A stretch of DNA of 64,000 nt, taken from positions 300,494,464-300,558,463 of the forward strand of contig CM077116.1 in NCBI GenBank assembly GCA_039619475.1. Reading direction: 5' to 3'. The translations under genes and the position numbers were made by a program. Source of the DNA: Icerya purchasi. Lineage: Eukaryota > Arthropoda > Insecta > Hemiptera > Monophlebidae. Under the pieces are notes generated by a model, which was not told the origin of the DNA, ran no database searches, and saw only the letters and a program-made list of their open reading frames with translations. This document shows positions 24,336-37,172 of this stretch, in pieces. Each line of letters opens with the position of its first letter. The stretch's first letter is position 1.

Positions 24336-26439
24336 TACTTATGTGCGACGATGGGTGCAAATCGTTATTAAAAATAACATCAATACACACAAATATGAAA
24401 GTGGGAATAAAATGAAAACTTAACTCACTCCCAACATTGAGTAAGGAAGGCTGAAACAATAAATTAATTAATGGTAAAAACTTAAGTTAAAAAATGCTCA
24501 CACTGACATTTCACTTCGAACAGTACGTACCATTAATTTAAGACAACGTTCGATACCTTTCGAATGAAGCTCATTGGAAGTTTTCTTATAAGCCTAATGA
24601 AAAATTTAAATGGCCATTCTGAAAATACCGAAATTCTTTAAAATATTATATTTTATATTTCATTTGTGGGACAGAATGTATTAATTTGCGAAACTTTTTT
24701 ATTCGCTGAAAGATGTACTCTTGTGATTTAGATGCTGTAATTCGAGTATCCGTTAATATGAACAAATAAAGGAAGAATTTAGATTTAGGTTTAGCAAACA
24801 AGTTAAATTCATGACTATTGTTTCAAAAATTTAATAAAAACAGTTACAACATACACCTTGATTTTACCTTATCATCTCTTAAAATTACTATCGAACCTGT
24901 GATTTTTCGCCTTCAAATATTTAATATCTTAATAAAAATTTTAAGCGCTAAAGATTTAAATGTTGTTCCGGTATTATCCTAATTACAGCGGCATTTACAT
25001 CATCTTTCAGTTATAGATTATGCCAAGTAATATATATCAAATATCAAATATCAATTATCAAATATATTGCAAAAATATATACAAAGTTACTTATAAATAT
25101 TTATGTTATTTTTAAATCGCAAATGCGCTCGAAAGCGCGAGTAGCGAAAGTGGTTTTGTGTGTACATGAACTACATCAGTGTGCCTAATACTGTTAAAGT
25201 GTAAGCATAATTTTTGTAGTTTATGTTTACAAATTATTTCCATGTTCACATGTGCTTTTGAACATTGCAGATTGTATATACATATAGGTACATGTATATT
25301 AGATTTTATATATATATTAAAAACATAAAAAACATAAACCTAAGCGCCAGTAATAAAACGTCCTTATTCGAAACGTAATAATTTAGCTTGTCTTTAGGAG
25401 CATGACTTTGACTTTGTGTTACATTGTCTTAAATATTTCATTCATTTACTATAAGAATTTCGAACATTTTTATTTATTTTATCATTCTTCTGTATCACAC
25501 TTTCTGTAATATTTTTATAATCAAAAAATCTCGCTGTTTATTTTCGAATGAAGTTGTTCTTTTTAAATCCATTTGATCCGACCTCATGCCCACTGCTAAA
25601 AGTACAGCCATAAAAACCTATAAAACAAATCAAATATAGAAGAACGCTAAAATAGTCGAAAATGATTGTTTATGGTGGTAAAGTTACGAGATAACGCTCA
25701 TATAAATGAACTTCTCCGTTCCAATATTCTAACCCGCCTGTGATACTCATTTGACACTTCTCTATTGACCTAACCCCACCATAACAGAACAATGGAGAAT
25801 GGAAAGCGAACATGAATAACTATCCCAACACTGTTAATACACCGCCGAAATATTTAAATTCCGAACCACGATAACAAATATAACATACAAGCGAAAAAAT
25901 TACAATACCAAAAACCGGCAAGTAGATAGATATAAAAAAAGCATAAAACCCGTAATATTTGAATAATTAAAGAAAATAAAATACAGTTCCGTATGCTGAA
26001 GACCGACCGAATATATCTCTAAAGTTGGTGCGGAATCAGATAATCCTACCAGACGCCTAGGTGAGACATATGAAGCAATCGAAAACGCAAGCAGCCAAGA
26101 GCAGAAAATTCACAAATTGTTTTATAAATATTACAACAGTGTAAAAAGTATAAATCTCAACAACAATAGAGCAAAATTAACAGATTAAGAGAAATGTTAT
26201 TTTCCAAAAGTGAACGACGAAAGAAGCACGACGTCGTCACCACAACGGCCGCAACATCTTCGGGAACAATGTAAAGAAAATTGAAAACTCCAATTAAAAC
26301 TTTAAAACTTCCAAATTCAAAATAATATATTTACAAAGTTAGCTCCAGCATCGCCGTTCTAATAGTTTTAGGTGAAGGGTGTTCGAAATCAACTTGCACG
26401 TTGCGTAGAAGGGCCATTATGAATAGATATTTATCCCTC
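24336..26439. other. Unassigned AT-rich DNA
   Basis: A short tandem array of ATCAAAT units lies at about 25037-25066. No gene or known repeat was recognised in the rest. Confidence 0.4.
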
Positions 26440-26760
26440 CTTCTGCAATCCTAATTCCTTTTTCATCTTTCTATTTAATCCTTCCCTTGCTTACTGGTTT
26501 TAAAAACTTTCTTTTCCATTTGCTACGGTCCTCGGCGTCCTCTATCCCAACACCGACTTCCATCATGTCGTTGTTGATGGAGTCTATCCACCGTCTTCTC
26601 GGTTTTCCTCGTGGTCGCTTTCCTCCAGGGTTATAATCTAACATCCTCACAGGGCCATTGCCTGTTTTTCTCTTGATGTAACCGTATCATCGGAGTCTTT
26701 ATATGTCGCCTTAGTTTCAAACATAGTTTCCTCACTTCGTTTTTTTATCGTTCTCTCATA
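26440..26760 (-). mobile_element. LINE fragment, C-terminus of ORF2
   Basis: The minus strand reads GNGPVRMLDYNPGGKRPRGK, PRRRWIDSINNDMMEVGVGI and EDAEDRSKWKRKFLKPVSKG, then a stop. This is the GKR.RGRPR.RW.D.+..D....G....A.DR..W tail typical of arthropod LINE ORF2 proteins. Only the extreme C-terminus remains and the sequence upstream is frameshifted. Confidence 0.85.
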
Positions 26761-27109
26761 CCATCTCTATTTTGATCTGTTATTTTAATTTTTATCTAAT
26801 TTTTATGTACCTAGATCGGACCACCGTTGCTCTTAGGTGGCGGGTTCCCAACAGAAGAAAAGAAAAAAAAAAGTATATATAAATAATAAAAAATGGAATT
26901 AATTGATGGCTCTTCAGTCTTTTTTTTTTTTTTTGTTTCCTGTTCTAGAAAAGAAAAGCAAAGTATTTGAATTCAGGTACTCTATAATCCACGAAGTTAT
27001 GTTTCATCATCGAAATAGTTACCGTCTTGTTGGCATGGTTTTATTTTTCCTCTTTTCCATTTCCAAAATTACTAACATCAATAATATCGCTTAATTTTGT
27101 ATTTTAATT

Positions 27110-27290
27110 TAAACTGATAAGCCTGACAGTGTAATTGAACAACGGTGCTTCATTAGAATAGAGCAGGTTCAAATTCCGCTCCACCGCACTGAAAATCTGA
27201 ATTAACACACTTGCGGGATTAGTTCGATTTCCTTAATTAATGAGCAAAAAATAAATAAAATAAAAAATAAAAATAAGAAAAAAGGAAAAA
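27110..27290 (+). mobile_element. Probable tRNA-derived SINE
   Basis: A B-box-like GGTTCAAATTCCGCTCC at about 27167-27183 sits in a short tRNA-like head, followed by an unrelated body and an A-rich (AAATAAAATA)n tail at 27246-27285. The A box upstream is weak. Confidence 0.5.
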
Positions 27291-27719
27291 TCAAAATATA
27301 ACGTAAAGTAAAAAACTGAACTGTACGCACTTTTTTAATAACCGACGATTCAATCTCTAATTTTTCGATCCAGCTTAATTATTAATCTTTAAAAATATGA
27401 AAATCGTTAAAAATATATTAATAATCAAAAGAACCGTATACTTTTCTATGTATTCTAATGTAGCACTATGCCAAACTTGTGTTTAATTTGACCAAATTTT
27501 TTTTATTTTTTTCAAAAACATCTTACCCGCTATTTACATAGACGCTTACAATTCTTACATGACATAATTAAAGCTAAAACTAGTTGTATGATTATTCCCA
27601 CACATCCAAATTTTATTCAGTCACATTCACCAGATATAAAAGCCTAATTACAATAAAAGTAATGACAAATAGCAGCGGTAAATTTAAACATAAGTCCAAA
27701 ATAGAATATGCCGATAATC

Positions 27720-28090
27720 ATTTATTTATATTTCCACACATATCTCCCTATCTCACACACCACACATTCATGTGAACATACAGCCAAAAGTTGTTTTTTT
27801 TATTATTATTATTATTTTTTTGGGGATTCAAAGTTATATATATATATATAAACAATACTATTATATATGAATTTATACACATCCTCTTTTTCGCACATAC
27901 ACACATAAATACACATACACCAATGCATACACGTTTGCTCCTACTCATACCTACATTACATTTATACATTTCTATACATGTACATAAGCATACACCACAC
28001 TTTCACACACATATATATGTATATGTTATATATGTAGATAGGTACATATCCACATATCCACACACAAATTGGCCTACAAACATATACATA
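27720..28090. repeat. Cryptic CA/TA-rich simple sequence
   Basis: Long run of ACACATACACAC, ATATAT and CACACAT words without one clean unit. The open frames through it are artefacts of composition. Confidence 0.8.
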
Positions 28091-28185
28091 CACATACTAA
28101 CAATTTTTAAAGATAAAAAGTATACAACTCATCTTTACATTTATATAACGATATTTAGTTGTCTTTAAAAATAAGTAACAGCAAC

Positions 28186-28460
<275 letters not shown>

Positions 28461-28469
28461 TAATAAAAG

Positions 28470-30314
28470 TCCTATAACAATAAAAGCTGTTAGATCTAAA
28501 TTTGTAGTTCGGGAAATAAAAACAATTATGAAAAAGATTCGAATAAACAATGTTTTGATTGCTTTTTAATTGGTATATTTCACTGTTAAATTTATTCTGC
28601 TTATAAGTGTTAATTACCTTTTGACCTTTACATGAAAAATAAACTGGCAGCAATAAACTCTTTTCGATTTGTATGCCGTTAGTAGGGAGACGCAAAATGC
28701 TACTTCCTCCTAACAGTGTAATTTTTCCGAGAAGTTTATTTTGAGAAAATTCCCGCACGCACAAACCTACTAACGTGACTGATATTTCGAAGAAAATTCT
28801 TACGACTTTATCACGCTGACACAACTTTATTTCATAGTGGTATCCGATGATATCACCGTACTAAAAACAAATGGTACAAAATGACGTAATCGTTTGCGTT
28901 CATGCAGAACTATATCCGAGTTCGCCCCATTCCGTCAGCTCAGAGTCGTCTGGCCTCCCCCAAAAACCTATCGCCACCCTCATTTTATTCTACGGTGATT
29001 AATACTACCCGGAGTTTCGTTTAGAATTTTTATTCTTGCTAAAAGAATTTCGACATCAAGTGTTAAAATAGAATTAATAATCGTAAAACTGAAATGAAAC
29101 AGCAAATTTTAAGCGGTATTTTTTGATCCGTCCATTATCGCCTGCATACGCATTTCGATTTTTGTCCTTTTTTTAATGAAGTTTTTGGAAGTCTCAATGC
29201 GCGGCAGCCGGATATCTTACCAGAACGAAACGCAATTAACTATAGTACTATAGTACTATAATAGTACGGGTGAAGCGGTCGGGCAAAAAAAAAAAAAAAA
29301 AAGAAAGAAAAAAAGAAAAAAAAACTAACAAATTACGGTGATAGGCAACGTGTATATATTTAAACCGAGAAGATGTTATTATGAAATAGAGTGCAAAAAA
29401 TTTAAAACAAAAATTGACCTTTTCTGACCATTTCAACCCAGACAGAGAGGAGTTGCCTTGCGATGGTCAACAGAAATGGTTTATGAAAAAAAAACGGTAC
29501 GCTAAATTCCGCCTTTTATTATTCCATTCAGTCTTCACGTTTGGCGTATAGTAAATGTAATTACTGACACTGTTATAGTTTAGATAACTTAGATTCTGTA
29601 TTTCCACATACTCGCAGGCATTCGGCATCATTACAACCGCTGTCCTTTGCAGAATCCCCTAATTTGCAGATGGAAACGAAATATTTTCTTTTAACACCTT
29701 TTCGATTTCTTGAAATAGTTCGTTCCTTTCGAATGCATTTATTAATTTTTCTGTCGTTCATTTTTTCTTACGTAAATAAGAGCTTGTCAGACTTGTAACA
29801 GCAGATCGTTTTCATTTTTCGTAAAGTTTTTTTTTTTTTTTTTTTTTAGAGGGATATAGGAGGGGGAGTCGGTTTTGCATTTTACTTGGATTAATTACAC
29901 CGAAGGCATTTCAATGTTTTTAATTCGATTTTTATTTTTTCAGACTAACGATAACTAGGCCGTTGTTGACTCCAGACTAAAAGAAGACATCTTCGAACGG
30001 CTCACAACATTCTTCACAATTTATAGTTGGGCCTATAATTAGTATAAATGAAATTTGCAATGTTAGATTTGCGCGATCAATTATCATTATTTCAGTGTTT
30101 CTGTGGTTAATCGTTTAGGCCCTTATCTTCGCTGCTCTTGCGGCCAGTCTATTTGTTATAGATACTATTTCGCATTAAATTATTCCAATCAAGAAAGTAT
30201 CATCGGCAAATCTGAGATTATTTTGAAGTTCCATCGATAGAGACTCCACCGTTCTAGTTCTCTAGCATTTTACGCAAAATAAATTCGGTAAAAACATTAT
30301 TATCTGGTATCAGG
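28470..30314. other. Unassigned DNA
   Basis: Includes a threefold TATAGTAC tandem at 29241-29267, a CpG-richer patch at about 28880-28990 and a poly(T) run near 29830. No gene recognised. Confidence 0.4.
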
Positions 30315-30630
30315 AACAACACGTAGAAGGTTAAAAAACAGAATGTGGAATTGGTTCAAAGAATCAGAGCAGATATCATGACGGAAATGAAAATAACAGC
30401 TGAAGGCATTCATAATTGAATCAATTTAAGAGAATTGGTAAGAATGAAAGCAATTGAAAGAAAACCCGAAAGTAGAAACACACGATGGACGTTGGAAAGA
30501 AGTTAAAACCATTGCGAACAGATGAAGGAGTACTGGACGCAAATGCCAAAAGAAGGAACGACCACTGAAAACTACGTGGTCCATCATCATAGTTAGCCGA
30601 AGCGGGAATGAACAACAACAACACACATAC
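30315..30630 (+). mobile_element. LINE fragment, C-terminal tail with CAA-rich 3' end
   Basis: The plus strand reads RIRADIMTEMKITAEGIHN, then LRELVRMKAIERKPESRNTR and, across frames, MKEYWTQMPKE and KERPLKTTWSIIIVSRSGNE before AACAACAACACA. The YW...KK....LK..WSI... end is common in arthropod LINE ORF2 tails. Frameshifted and dead. Confidence 0.6.
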
Positions 30631-32123
30631 GCCCATTTTAATTATTCCTAATGTATTACTTGGGCATTTTACAGTCGTTTTACTGTTTTCACATAAATAT
30701 TTGGTTATAGTACTTAAATGCGAAGCCCAATTTCTTCGAATACTACCCGCAGTTTCGTACATTGTCCAGATACTTCTCGCTGTCAAAGCACAGATATACA
30801 CCTGCATATAAAGATATTTTTCAATTAGTTGGCGTGTTCCTTTCAGAGAAACCAGCTTTTTTAAGAGGCACTCAATCTTGTAGTTAATCGTATCTTTCTA
30901 GAGTCTTGCTAGCGTATGAAAATAAAAAGATCAAACGATAACTGTCGCAAAATGTTCTGTGTTTTCTTTTCCTTATTTTTTGTACATTTGTAATATCGTT
31001 ATTGTTGACTAGAGTCATCCGGTCATTTACGTATCTTCCATTCTTTATAGATCACGAATAACACTTATATTTGAATCTGGGAACTTCGAAATTCCTTAGA
31101 TACAAAGAGTATATAAATGTAATACGGTGTGTCAACAGGAGAAAATATGGGCGACGTGTGAATGAATGTTGTCCACATCTGCAGAAGTAAGTCTGTGCTT
31201 CACATCATTTTGCAACTTCACCGCTATCAGTTAGATGTTCTCTTACGAGAAGTATAGGATATTATTTTAAAGTCGTAATCAAGAACAGCATTTTGGGGTA
31301 TAAAAAAAAATTCCGGTAATTGTGATTGTTGTAGTGATTTAAACTTAATGTAAAGTACTTTTTTTCCTTTCCTTTTTTGTTTTCTCCAACAGTAAATAGG
31401 CTTCCCGGATTCGAACGAATATATGAGAAAAGGACAGTGTAGGCAAATAGAGGAAAGAAGTTGGAACATAAACACAGATTGTAAGGAGTAGAAAGACCGA
31501 GTTTAAATAAAACAGAACGGAGGAAGTAGACGCATTATAAATGAATATGTCAACCAGTTTTTCCAAGTCGTAAATCTGCTCTTTAAGATATAGCGACCCC
31601 GAACTTCATTACGCAAGGTGTGGTGTAGTAGCAGTTAAAAAAGTCGTTTTCGGAAGAATATTGCGTTAACATACGAAAAATTAAAACGTTCTTTTCCTTC
31701 CGTTCGCATAGCGTAAAACTAAAAAATGCAACACACCACCCGAGACCAGCTTATTTTAGGTCATAATCGCGTGCCGCAACGAATGGAACTTTATTAACTG
31801 GTTCGTTGCGCCGTTATCGCGAAGTTTCTCTCATTTATTGGTATACTTTCTTCTGCCGAAACTGTATCGAAATCGCATTTTACTAACAGGTGTCGGACAA
31901 GTTAGGCGACTTCAAAGCGGATCTTCAATAAGAAGAAAGATAATGGTCACTGCATCACCATAAAAATACCGTCGTCGATACGTTCTACATTAAGACCGAG
32001 CTATACCGAGAAAGACATTATTTGTTTGCAGTCACGTCCACAGGTGTGTTTTGTCGAAACGTCTTCACCGGAGAAAAAATTTGGGTGCGTCTGTGCTGGG
32101 GCACGGGGCCGTTGATTTAACGT
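30631..32123. other. Unassigned DNA
   Basis: 31225-31566 is purine-rich on the plus strand like the family X fragments but shows no clear protein match. 31740-32110 is CpG-richer without a recognisable reading frame. No gene supported. Confidence 0.4.
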
Positions 32124-32268
32124 ATAAATATATATAAATATATATAAATATATATAAATATATATATAAATATATATAAATATATATAAATATATATAAA
32201 TATATATAAATATATATTAATATATATAAATATATATTAATATATATAAATATATATCAATATATGCG
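32124..32268. repeat. 10-bp tandem repeat (TATATAAATA)n, about 14 units
   Basis: Regular array of a 10-bp unit with an occasional indel or an A-to-T change near the 3' end. It preserves a TATA-box-like word in every unit but probably has no promoter role. Confidence 0.95.
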
Positions 32269-33797
32269 GTGAAAAATAATAGTCGTTGCGTTGCGCGATT
32301 TCATTTCACATTTCGTTCAAGACGTTTCACGTCAAAAGCAATTGATTTGTTTTCTATCGATCGAATTAACATCCATTAAATGAAGCTAACTACTAAAACG
32401 ACGTCAAGAATAATACATCTGACGCGATACTGCAATTCTGTTACGTTTTTGCATATCCTCCGCCGAGATATCGCTTGAAATGCAATTAACCGGTTTCTCT
32501 AATGCTGTTTTTGCGAAAAACAAAAAAACAATGAACCTATCTGCCGTTTGTAAAATTTTCCAATTTTGGAAAAGGGCTTTTTATTTAAGACAAAAAAAGA
32601 AAAAAAGGTAAATAAAAATATAAGACTAAAACACAGATTTTTAATCCCATGTTCCTCGAAGACGGGTACAGCAAATATGGGATGAATTAATAAATACTAT
32701 AACCTAATAACAAAATAACTACGGAATTCAATTAATATAAATTTAATAAACTTCCGTTCGATGTTGTAATAATATCGAGCAAACTAAAATCCTATAATTA
32801 AGCTTCAGAAACGTGTTTTGAAGTATCCTTATCAACCAGAAAATATGCTGATAATAGTACGAAAGGTTTTTCTTTCTGACCTTCGTTATATGCTTTTTTT
32901 GGCTAATGAAGTTTTCGAGACGCGTTATAAAGATTTATTCAATTATGTATATATACATATATATATTAATTAATTAATTAATTAATAAATAAATCGGACA
33001 TATGTATAATAATAAAAGTTAAATATCTACAATCAATGAGAACTTGGCGTAATTTTTCTGCATTAATCCTTAACACCCGCGGTAGTGGTGCATTTTAAAA
33101 CTGAAACATTCCAGAAGTGCTATCACCTAATTTCGCTAGATCAGATGATCCTCATATTTCCAAAAATTAAAAAAAAAAAAGAAAAAAAAGAGAGAAAAGA
33201 AAGTTAAAGCGCAATTTAATTGTACCTTTTCATATGTTTCATAAAGAAAGGCTATTTTCTTAATAGACGTTAGTTTTTATTGCGAAAAAATATTTTAAGT
33301 AAACCTTTTTTTATCGCCCCCCCCCCCCTCCGTACTTAATACTACTAATTTATATCGCTAAATTGAAAATTATAGTACCGAAACTTCCACATTAGTAAAC
33401 TTATTTATTTATTTTAAACGGCTGTAATGGAATCTGTTAAAAGTTTTTAATAATATTTTCACAATTTTATTTCCATCTAATATCGCGATTCAGACGATAC
33501 ACGGTACTAACATTCTACATTATTTAATACATTTTTGCGTTATTAAAATTCTGCGTTATTAACATTCTGTGTTATATCCCGGGAAAAAAAAAAAAAAATT
33601 AAAATTACTTATTACTATTTGTAAACAATCGAAAAGCAGCTTAATAATAACAGAGAGAATAAAAATAAAAGAGAACTGACGTGATAAATTTTATTTAAAC
33701 AAAAAATTCATTAAAATGATTTTCTTATGTTCGGCAAGCATTAATTAAGCATTTTAATTGAGCGCATTTAATTGCTTCGATCGGAGCTCTAAGGTAC
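32269..33797. other. Unassigned AT-rich DNA
   Basis: Contains short ATTA tandems near 32970, poly(A) at 33170 and poly(C) at 33318-33328. No gene. Confidence 0.4.
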
Positions 33798-33932
33798 ACT
33801 AATTTCCGAGCATTTTTTTTTTAAATTTCTGAGCATTTTTTTTTTAAATTTCCGAGCATTTTTTTTTTAAATTTCCGAGCATTTTTTTTTTAAATTTCTG
33901 AGCATTTTTTTTTTTAAATTTCCGAGCATTAA
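33798..33932. repeat. 23-bp tandem repeat, six units
   Basis: Unit AAATTTCCGAGCATTTTTTTTTT repeated head to tail, alternating CC and CT at one position. Units vary by one T. Recent unequal exchange or slippage is likely. Confidence 0.95.
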
Positions 33933-34728
33933 TTGAGCACAAACATTTTTCAGATATGGAAATTAAAAAAAGGCGATCGAAAATGGCGCTTGAACCGTAA
34001 CTGTTGATCGTTTAACTGAATGCGAAACCGGCGAGCGTTTCAATAAAATTATATTTTCAAATGAAGACGACGACTCGTCTTGATAATTCACACTTATCGT
34101 AATTTCCCAAAAAAAAAGTAAACATTACGCCATTTACATTAAATTATGTTAAGACTATTCATCGAAACATCGCGAATATGCTAACGTTACAAATAACAAA
34201 TTGTTCAAACCGTTTCGGTTACAAAATAGGACACACACACACACACCTATATTCTTATTGCCTTTTTTTCCGCGTTTATAGTCAAAAATCGGTCCCGAAT
34301 TTTACGACTCGGCCGGTTTTCGTAACGGTTCCAGTTGTTTAATATCACAATAAGTGCGCAATCTAATGAGGTGAATCAGTAAGTCCCAGATGCAACGTCT
34401 GAGTGTACATGTCTCAGCGCTGGCATGTATGTGCGTTCTGGTGCCATATATTTTAGCCAAGGCCGTATGAACGGGGAGGATTTAACCCCCCTCCTATTGG
34501 AACTAAAATAGTTATTATAAATACACAAAAATCTGAAAAAAATGAAAAATTTAAAATAAATATTGAGGATTTTTTACGGTGGTTGTTGTTACATTTTAAA
34601 AAAAAATAAAATATGCTTCATATTTTTAGGTACTGCATTAATATTTTATGCAAATTTTTTTATTACGAGTATACGTAATTTTTATTATTGTTTATACGGT
34701 AATTCATTTATGTATTTTTTTTTTTTTA

Positions 34729-35312
34729 TACCCCCCTTGGGTTTGCTACCAGAGAGCATTAGCCCAGCAAAATGAAAGAGATGAATAAAACCGAATAGAA
34801 ATTATATTTTTATTTTATCGACAATGGAATTAAGGAACACCTCTAGAAGAGGAAAAACTGAGAGAATAGATAGAGAAAGAACGTAAGAGGCGTTGAAAGT
34901 AGCAGGGAGACCAAAATTTAAAAGATGATAATAAAGTAATTCACGCTCGCGAGATAAACCAGTCGAAGAGCACACGTGATTCGCATATCACAAAAACATA
35001 CTGGGAACCTTCTGAACCTAACGAACAAAAAGGAGTTTCAGCCAAGGAAAAGCGATTTAGAGAAAAAGGAAGGAGACTATGCGAGAAAATTTAGTAATTA
35101 TGGACCGACATAAACTGGGGAAATCATAGAACCGAGGACGAGAAGGAGGAAAATGATTAATCAAGAGATAAGAGGAATTAGGATTAGCGAAAGGAGAAAC
35201 ATAAACGAATGCCTAAGATGGCAGGATTTAGTTGGAAGAAGAATATTGTTTGCTGGAACCCTACTAATAAAATTACCATTGGAAGCAGTAGCTTTAGCAA
35301 GGAGGTCGACAT
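34729..35312 (-). mobile_element. LINE family X, C-terminal fragment (copy E), inserted in the hAT-like element
   Basis: On the minus strand one frame reads ERELLYYHLLNFGLPATFNA, SYVLSLSILSVFPLLEVFLN and SIVDKIKI before a stop; a shifted frame just upstream reads VLFDWFISR. This matches copies A and B (ER..LYS.LL..GLPTPY.A.YIL). A T-run at 34716-34729 marks the poly(A) end. Compared with the intact sibling at 51755-52127 it is a clean insertion of about 580 bp. Confidence 0.8.
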
Positions 35313-35316
35313 TATT

Positions 35317-35341
35317 AATATATATATATATATATATATAT
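35317..35341. repeat. (AT)n microsatellite
   Basis: Short AT run at the junction between the LINE tail and the resumed hAT-like sequence. Confidence 0.85.
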
Positions 35342-35456
35342 CGAAATGATGGAAATTATTAATAGTATGAATATTAGTGAAAAATATATGTTTATTTATA
35401 AAATTTAATATGCATAGAAAATTTTCACCCCCCCCCCCCCCCTTTCAAAATTCTGA

Positions 35457-37109
35457 TTTAAGCTAATATTAAGCTAAAGTAATAAGTATACATAGTAATA
35501 TAATATGTTAATTCCTAAAGCTCCGTTATCTTTTTTCTCAATGTTTTCCTGCAGACGAATAATATTTAGCTATCTAATTATAATTCTGTATGCATTTAGA
35601 TATATATAGTATTATTGTATTGGCTATTGGCCGATACGCAACGTCTAAATTAAAAAAATTTCTTTCTTTCTTTCGTTCTTAGTTGTTTAATATGCACTAA
35701 TTTTCTATTCGTATTTATTCTCTTTCCGCTGCGCCTAGGGTGTAAGAATACACACGTACCTTTGATTAAATGCCCGTGTCGTTCCGCTCGACACAACGAA
35801 AACTAAAATCGCGTTGTCTCTTTATTTGCAAATTATTCTCTTTAAAAAAATATTTTATTCTCCAACCGTTTAATGTTAATTCCATTTTACCGTCAACATC
35901 AATCCCAAAAACTACTAGATGATGATTTTTCATTTCGAATTTTTTCTACCGAAATTCTACAAATTCGTACTAAAATTAAAAATTTTTTAACGCACCTTTT
36001 TGTCTTCTTTTACCATTAACAATGTAACACGGTACTTTAAGTAACCGAAGAATTATTCTGGCATACCACACGGTAAGATTGATAAATGTTGACGTCATTT
36101 TGTAGAGAAAAAATTATGTGAAACAATTTTTTTTCTTCCGCGGAATAGAAAACTATTCGTGTTTAATACTTGTAGAAATACGCGGAAATGAGCTAAATCC
36201 CTTCGATGACAAATTTCTTCTACGATGATATCAACTGATAGCAAAATCGGACAAGATGGAACAGCAAAACAGCTATAATGCAAGTCGAATGTGTAACAAA
36301 GATTTTAGATGAGTTTTAGAAGAGAAAATAGCAGATTCACGCAGCAACGTAAATGATATTCGCCAAGTTTACATGATACTCGTGTAAAATTGTACATACT
36401 CGAAATTGGTATAATTTAAAACGATTATTCGAAGCTTCGAAAATCGCAGAAAAACAACATCGAGCGTAATTATAGTATATAATAAAACGACAACCTTATA
36501 AAAAAATCGCTTAAAAATTCATCGACAACCATTAAAATCGAAATTTAAAATTTTTCCAAGTCAAACTCCACATTATACACAATATTCCCGATGTTTTAGA
36601 GGGCAACCGGTTTTTTCGAAAGAGCGTTTTAATGCGATTTTTCACATATATTTGTTTTTTATAGTAAACGGTCGATCCAGAACTATCCGGTTTTATTTCA
36701 TTTATCCTGCGAATCATCTTATTCAACACATGCGTGTAAAAGCCAACCATTCTCGATGAGGGATAAATTTGGAAGACTTATTTCACTTTTTTCCGATTTT
36801 ATAAAATCGGACTATTACGTTTCCAAGGCTATTTTAGTGTGACTTTTCGGCTCTTGCAATTGATGCCTGTCCGTCAAATGTGTCAAACGCAATAAAAAGA
36901 CGAACACTGAAATTCAGCCTTGAACGTGGAAATTAAAAACTTTCCTTAGCATCGAACTAATATCATAAAGGATATAGAAGAAGAAAAAGAAAAAAACCCG
37001 GTTTCCAGTTCACAGAGCATTCGCGTGACTTTGAAATCTGTAAAAATACCGATTTCGCGACAACAAATACACACGTATCTACATATACGATTTGAAATAT
37101 GAATCTGCG

Positions 37110-37172
<63 letters not shown>

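Larger units (their letters stand above)
34458..35456. mobile_element. hAT-like non-autonomous element, copy 1, interrupted by a LINE tail
   Basis: The outer parts (about 34458-34728 and 35313-35456) align along their length with 51755-52127: CAAGGCCGTA, then TTATAAATACACAAAAATCT, ATTAATATTTTATG, TTTATTACGAGTATA and, after the insertion, ATGATGGAAATTATTAATAG and TCAAAATTCTGA. The insertion is a family X LINE tail. The right terminus is diverged or truncated compared with copy 2. It encodes nothing. Confidence 0.85.

Noticed and set aside
33798..33932. CRISPR-like array of regularly spaced short repeats
   Set aside because: The units are directly abutting with a T-run, not repeats separated by unique spacers, and the DNA is from an insect.
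34370..34457. Possible mariner terminus (GAGGTGAATCAGTAAGTCCC)
   Set aside because: No matching inverted end or TA-flanked partner was found nearby.
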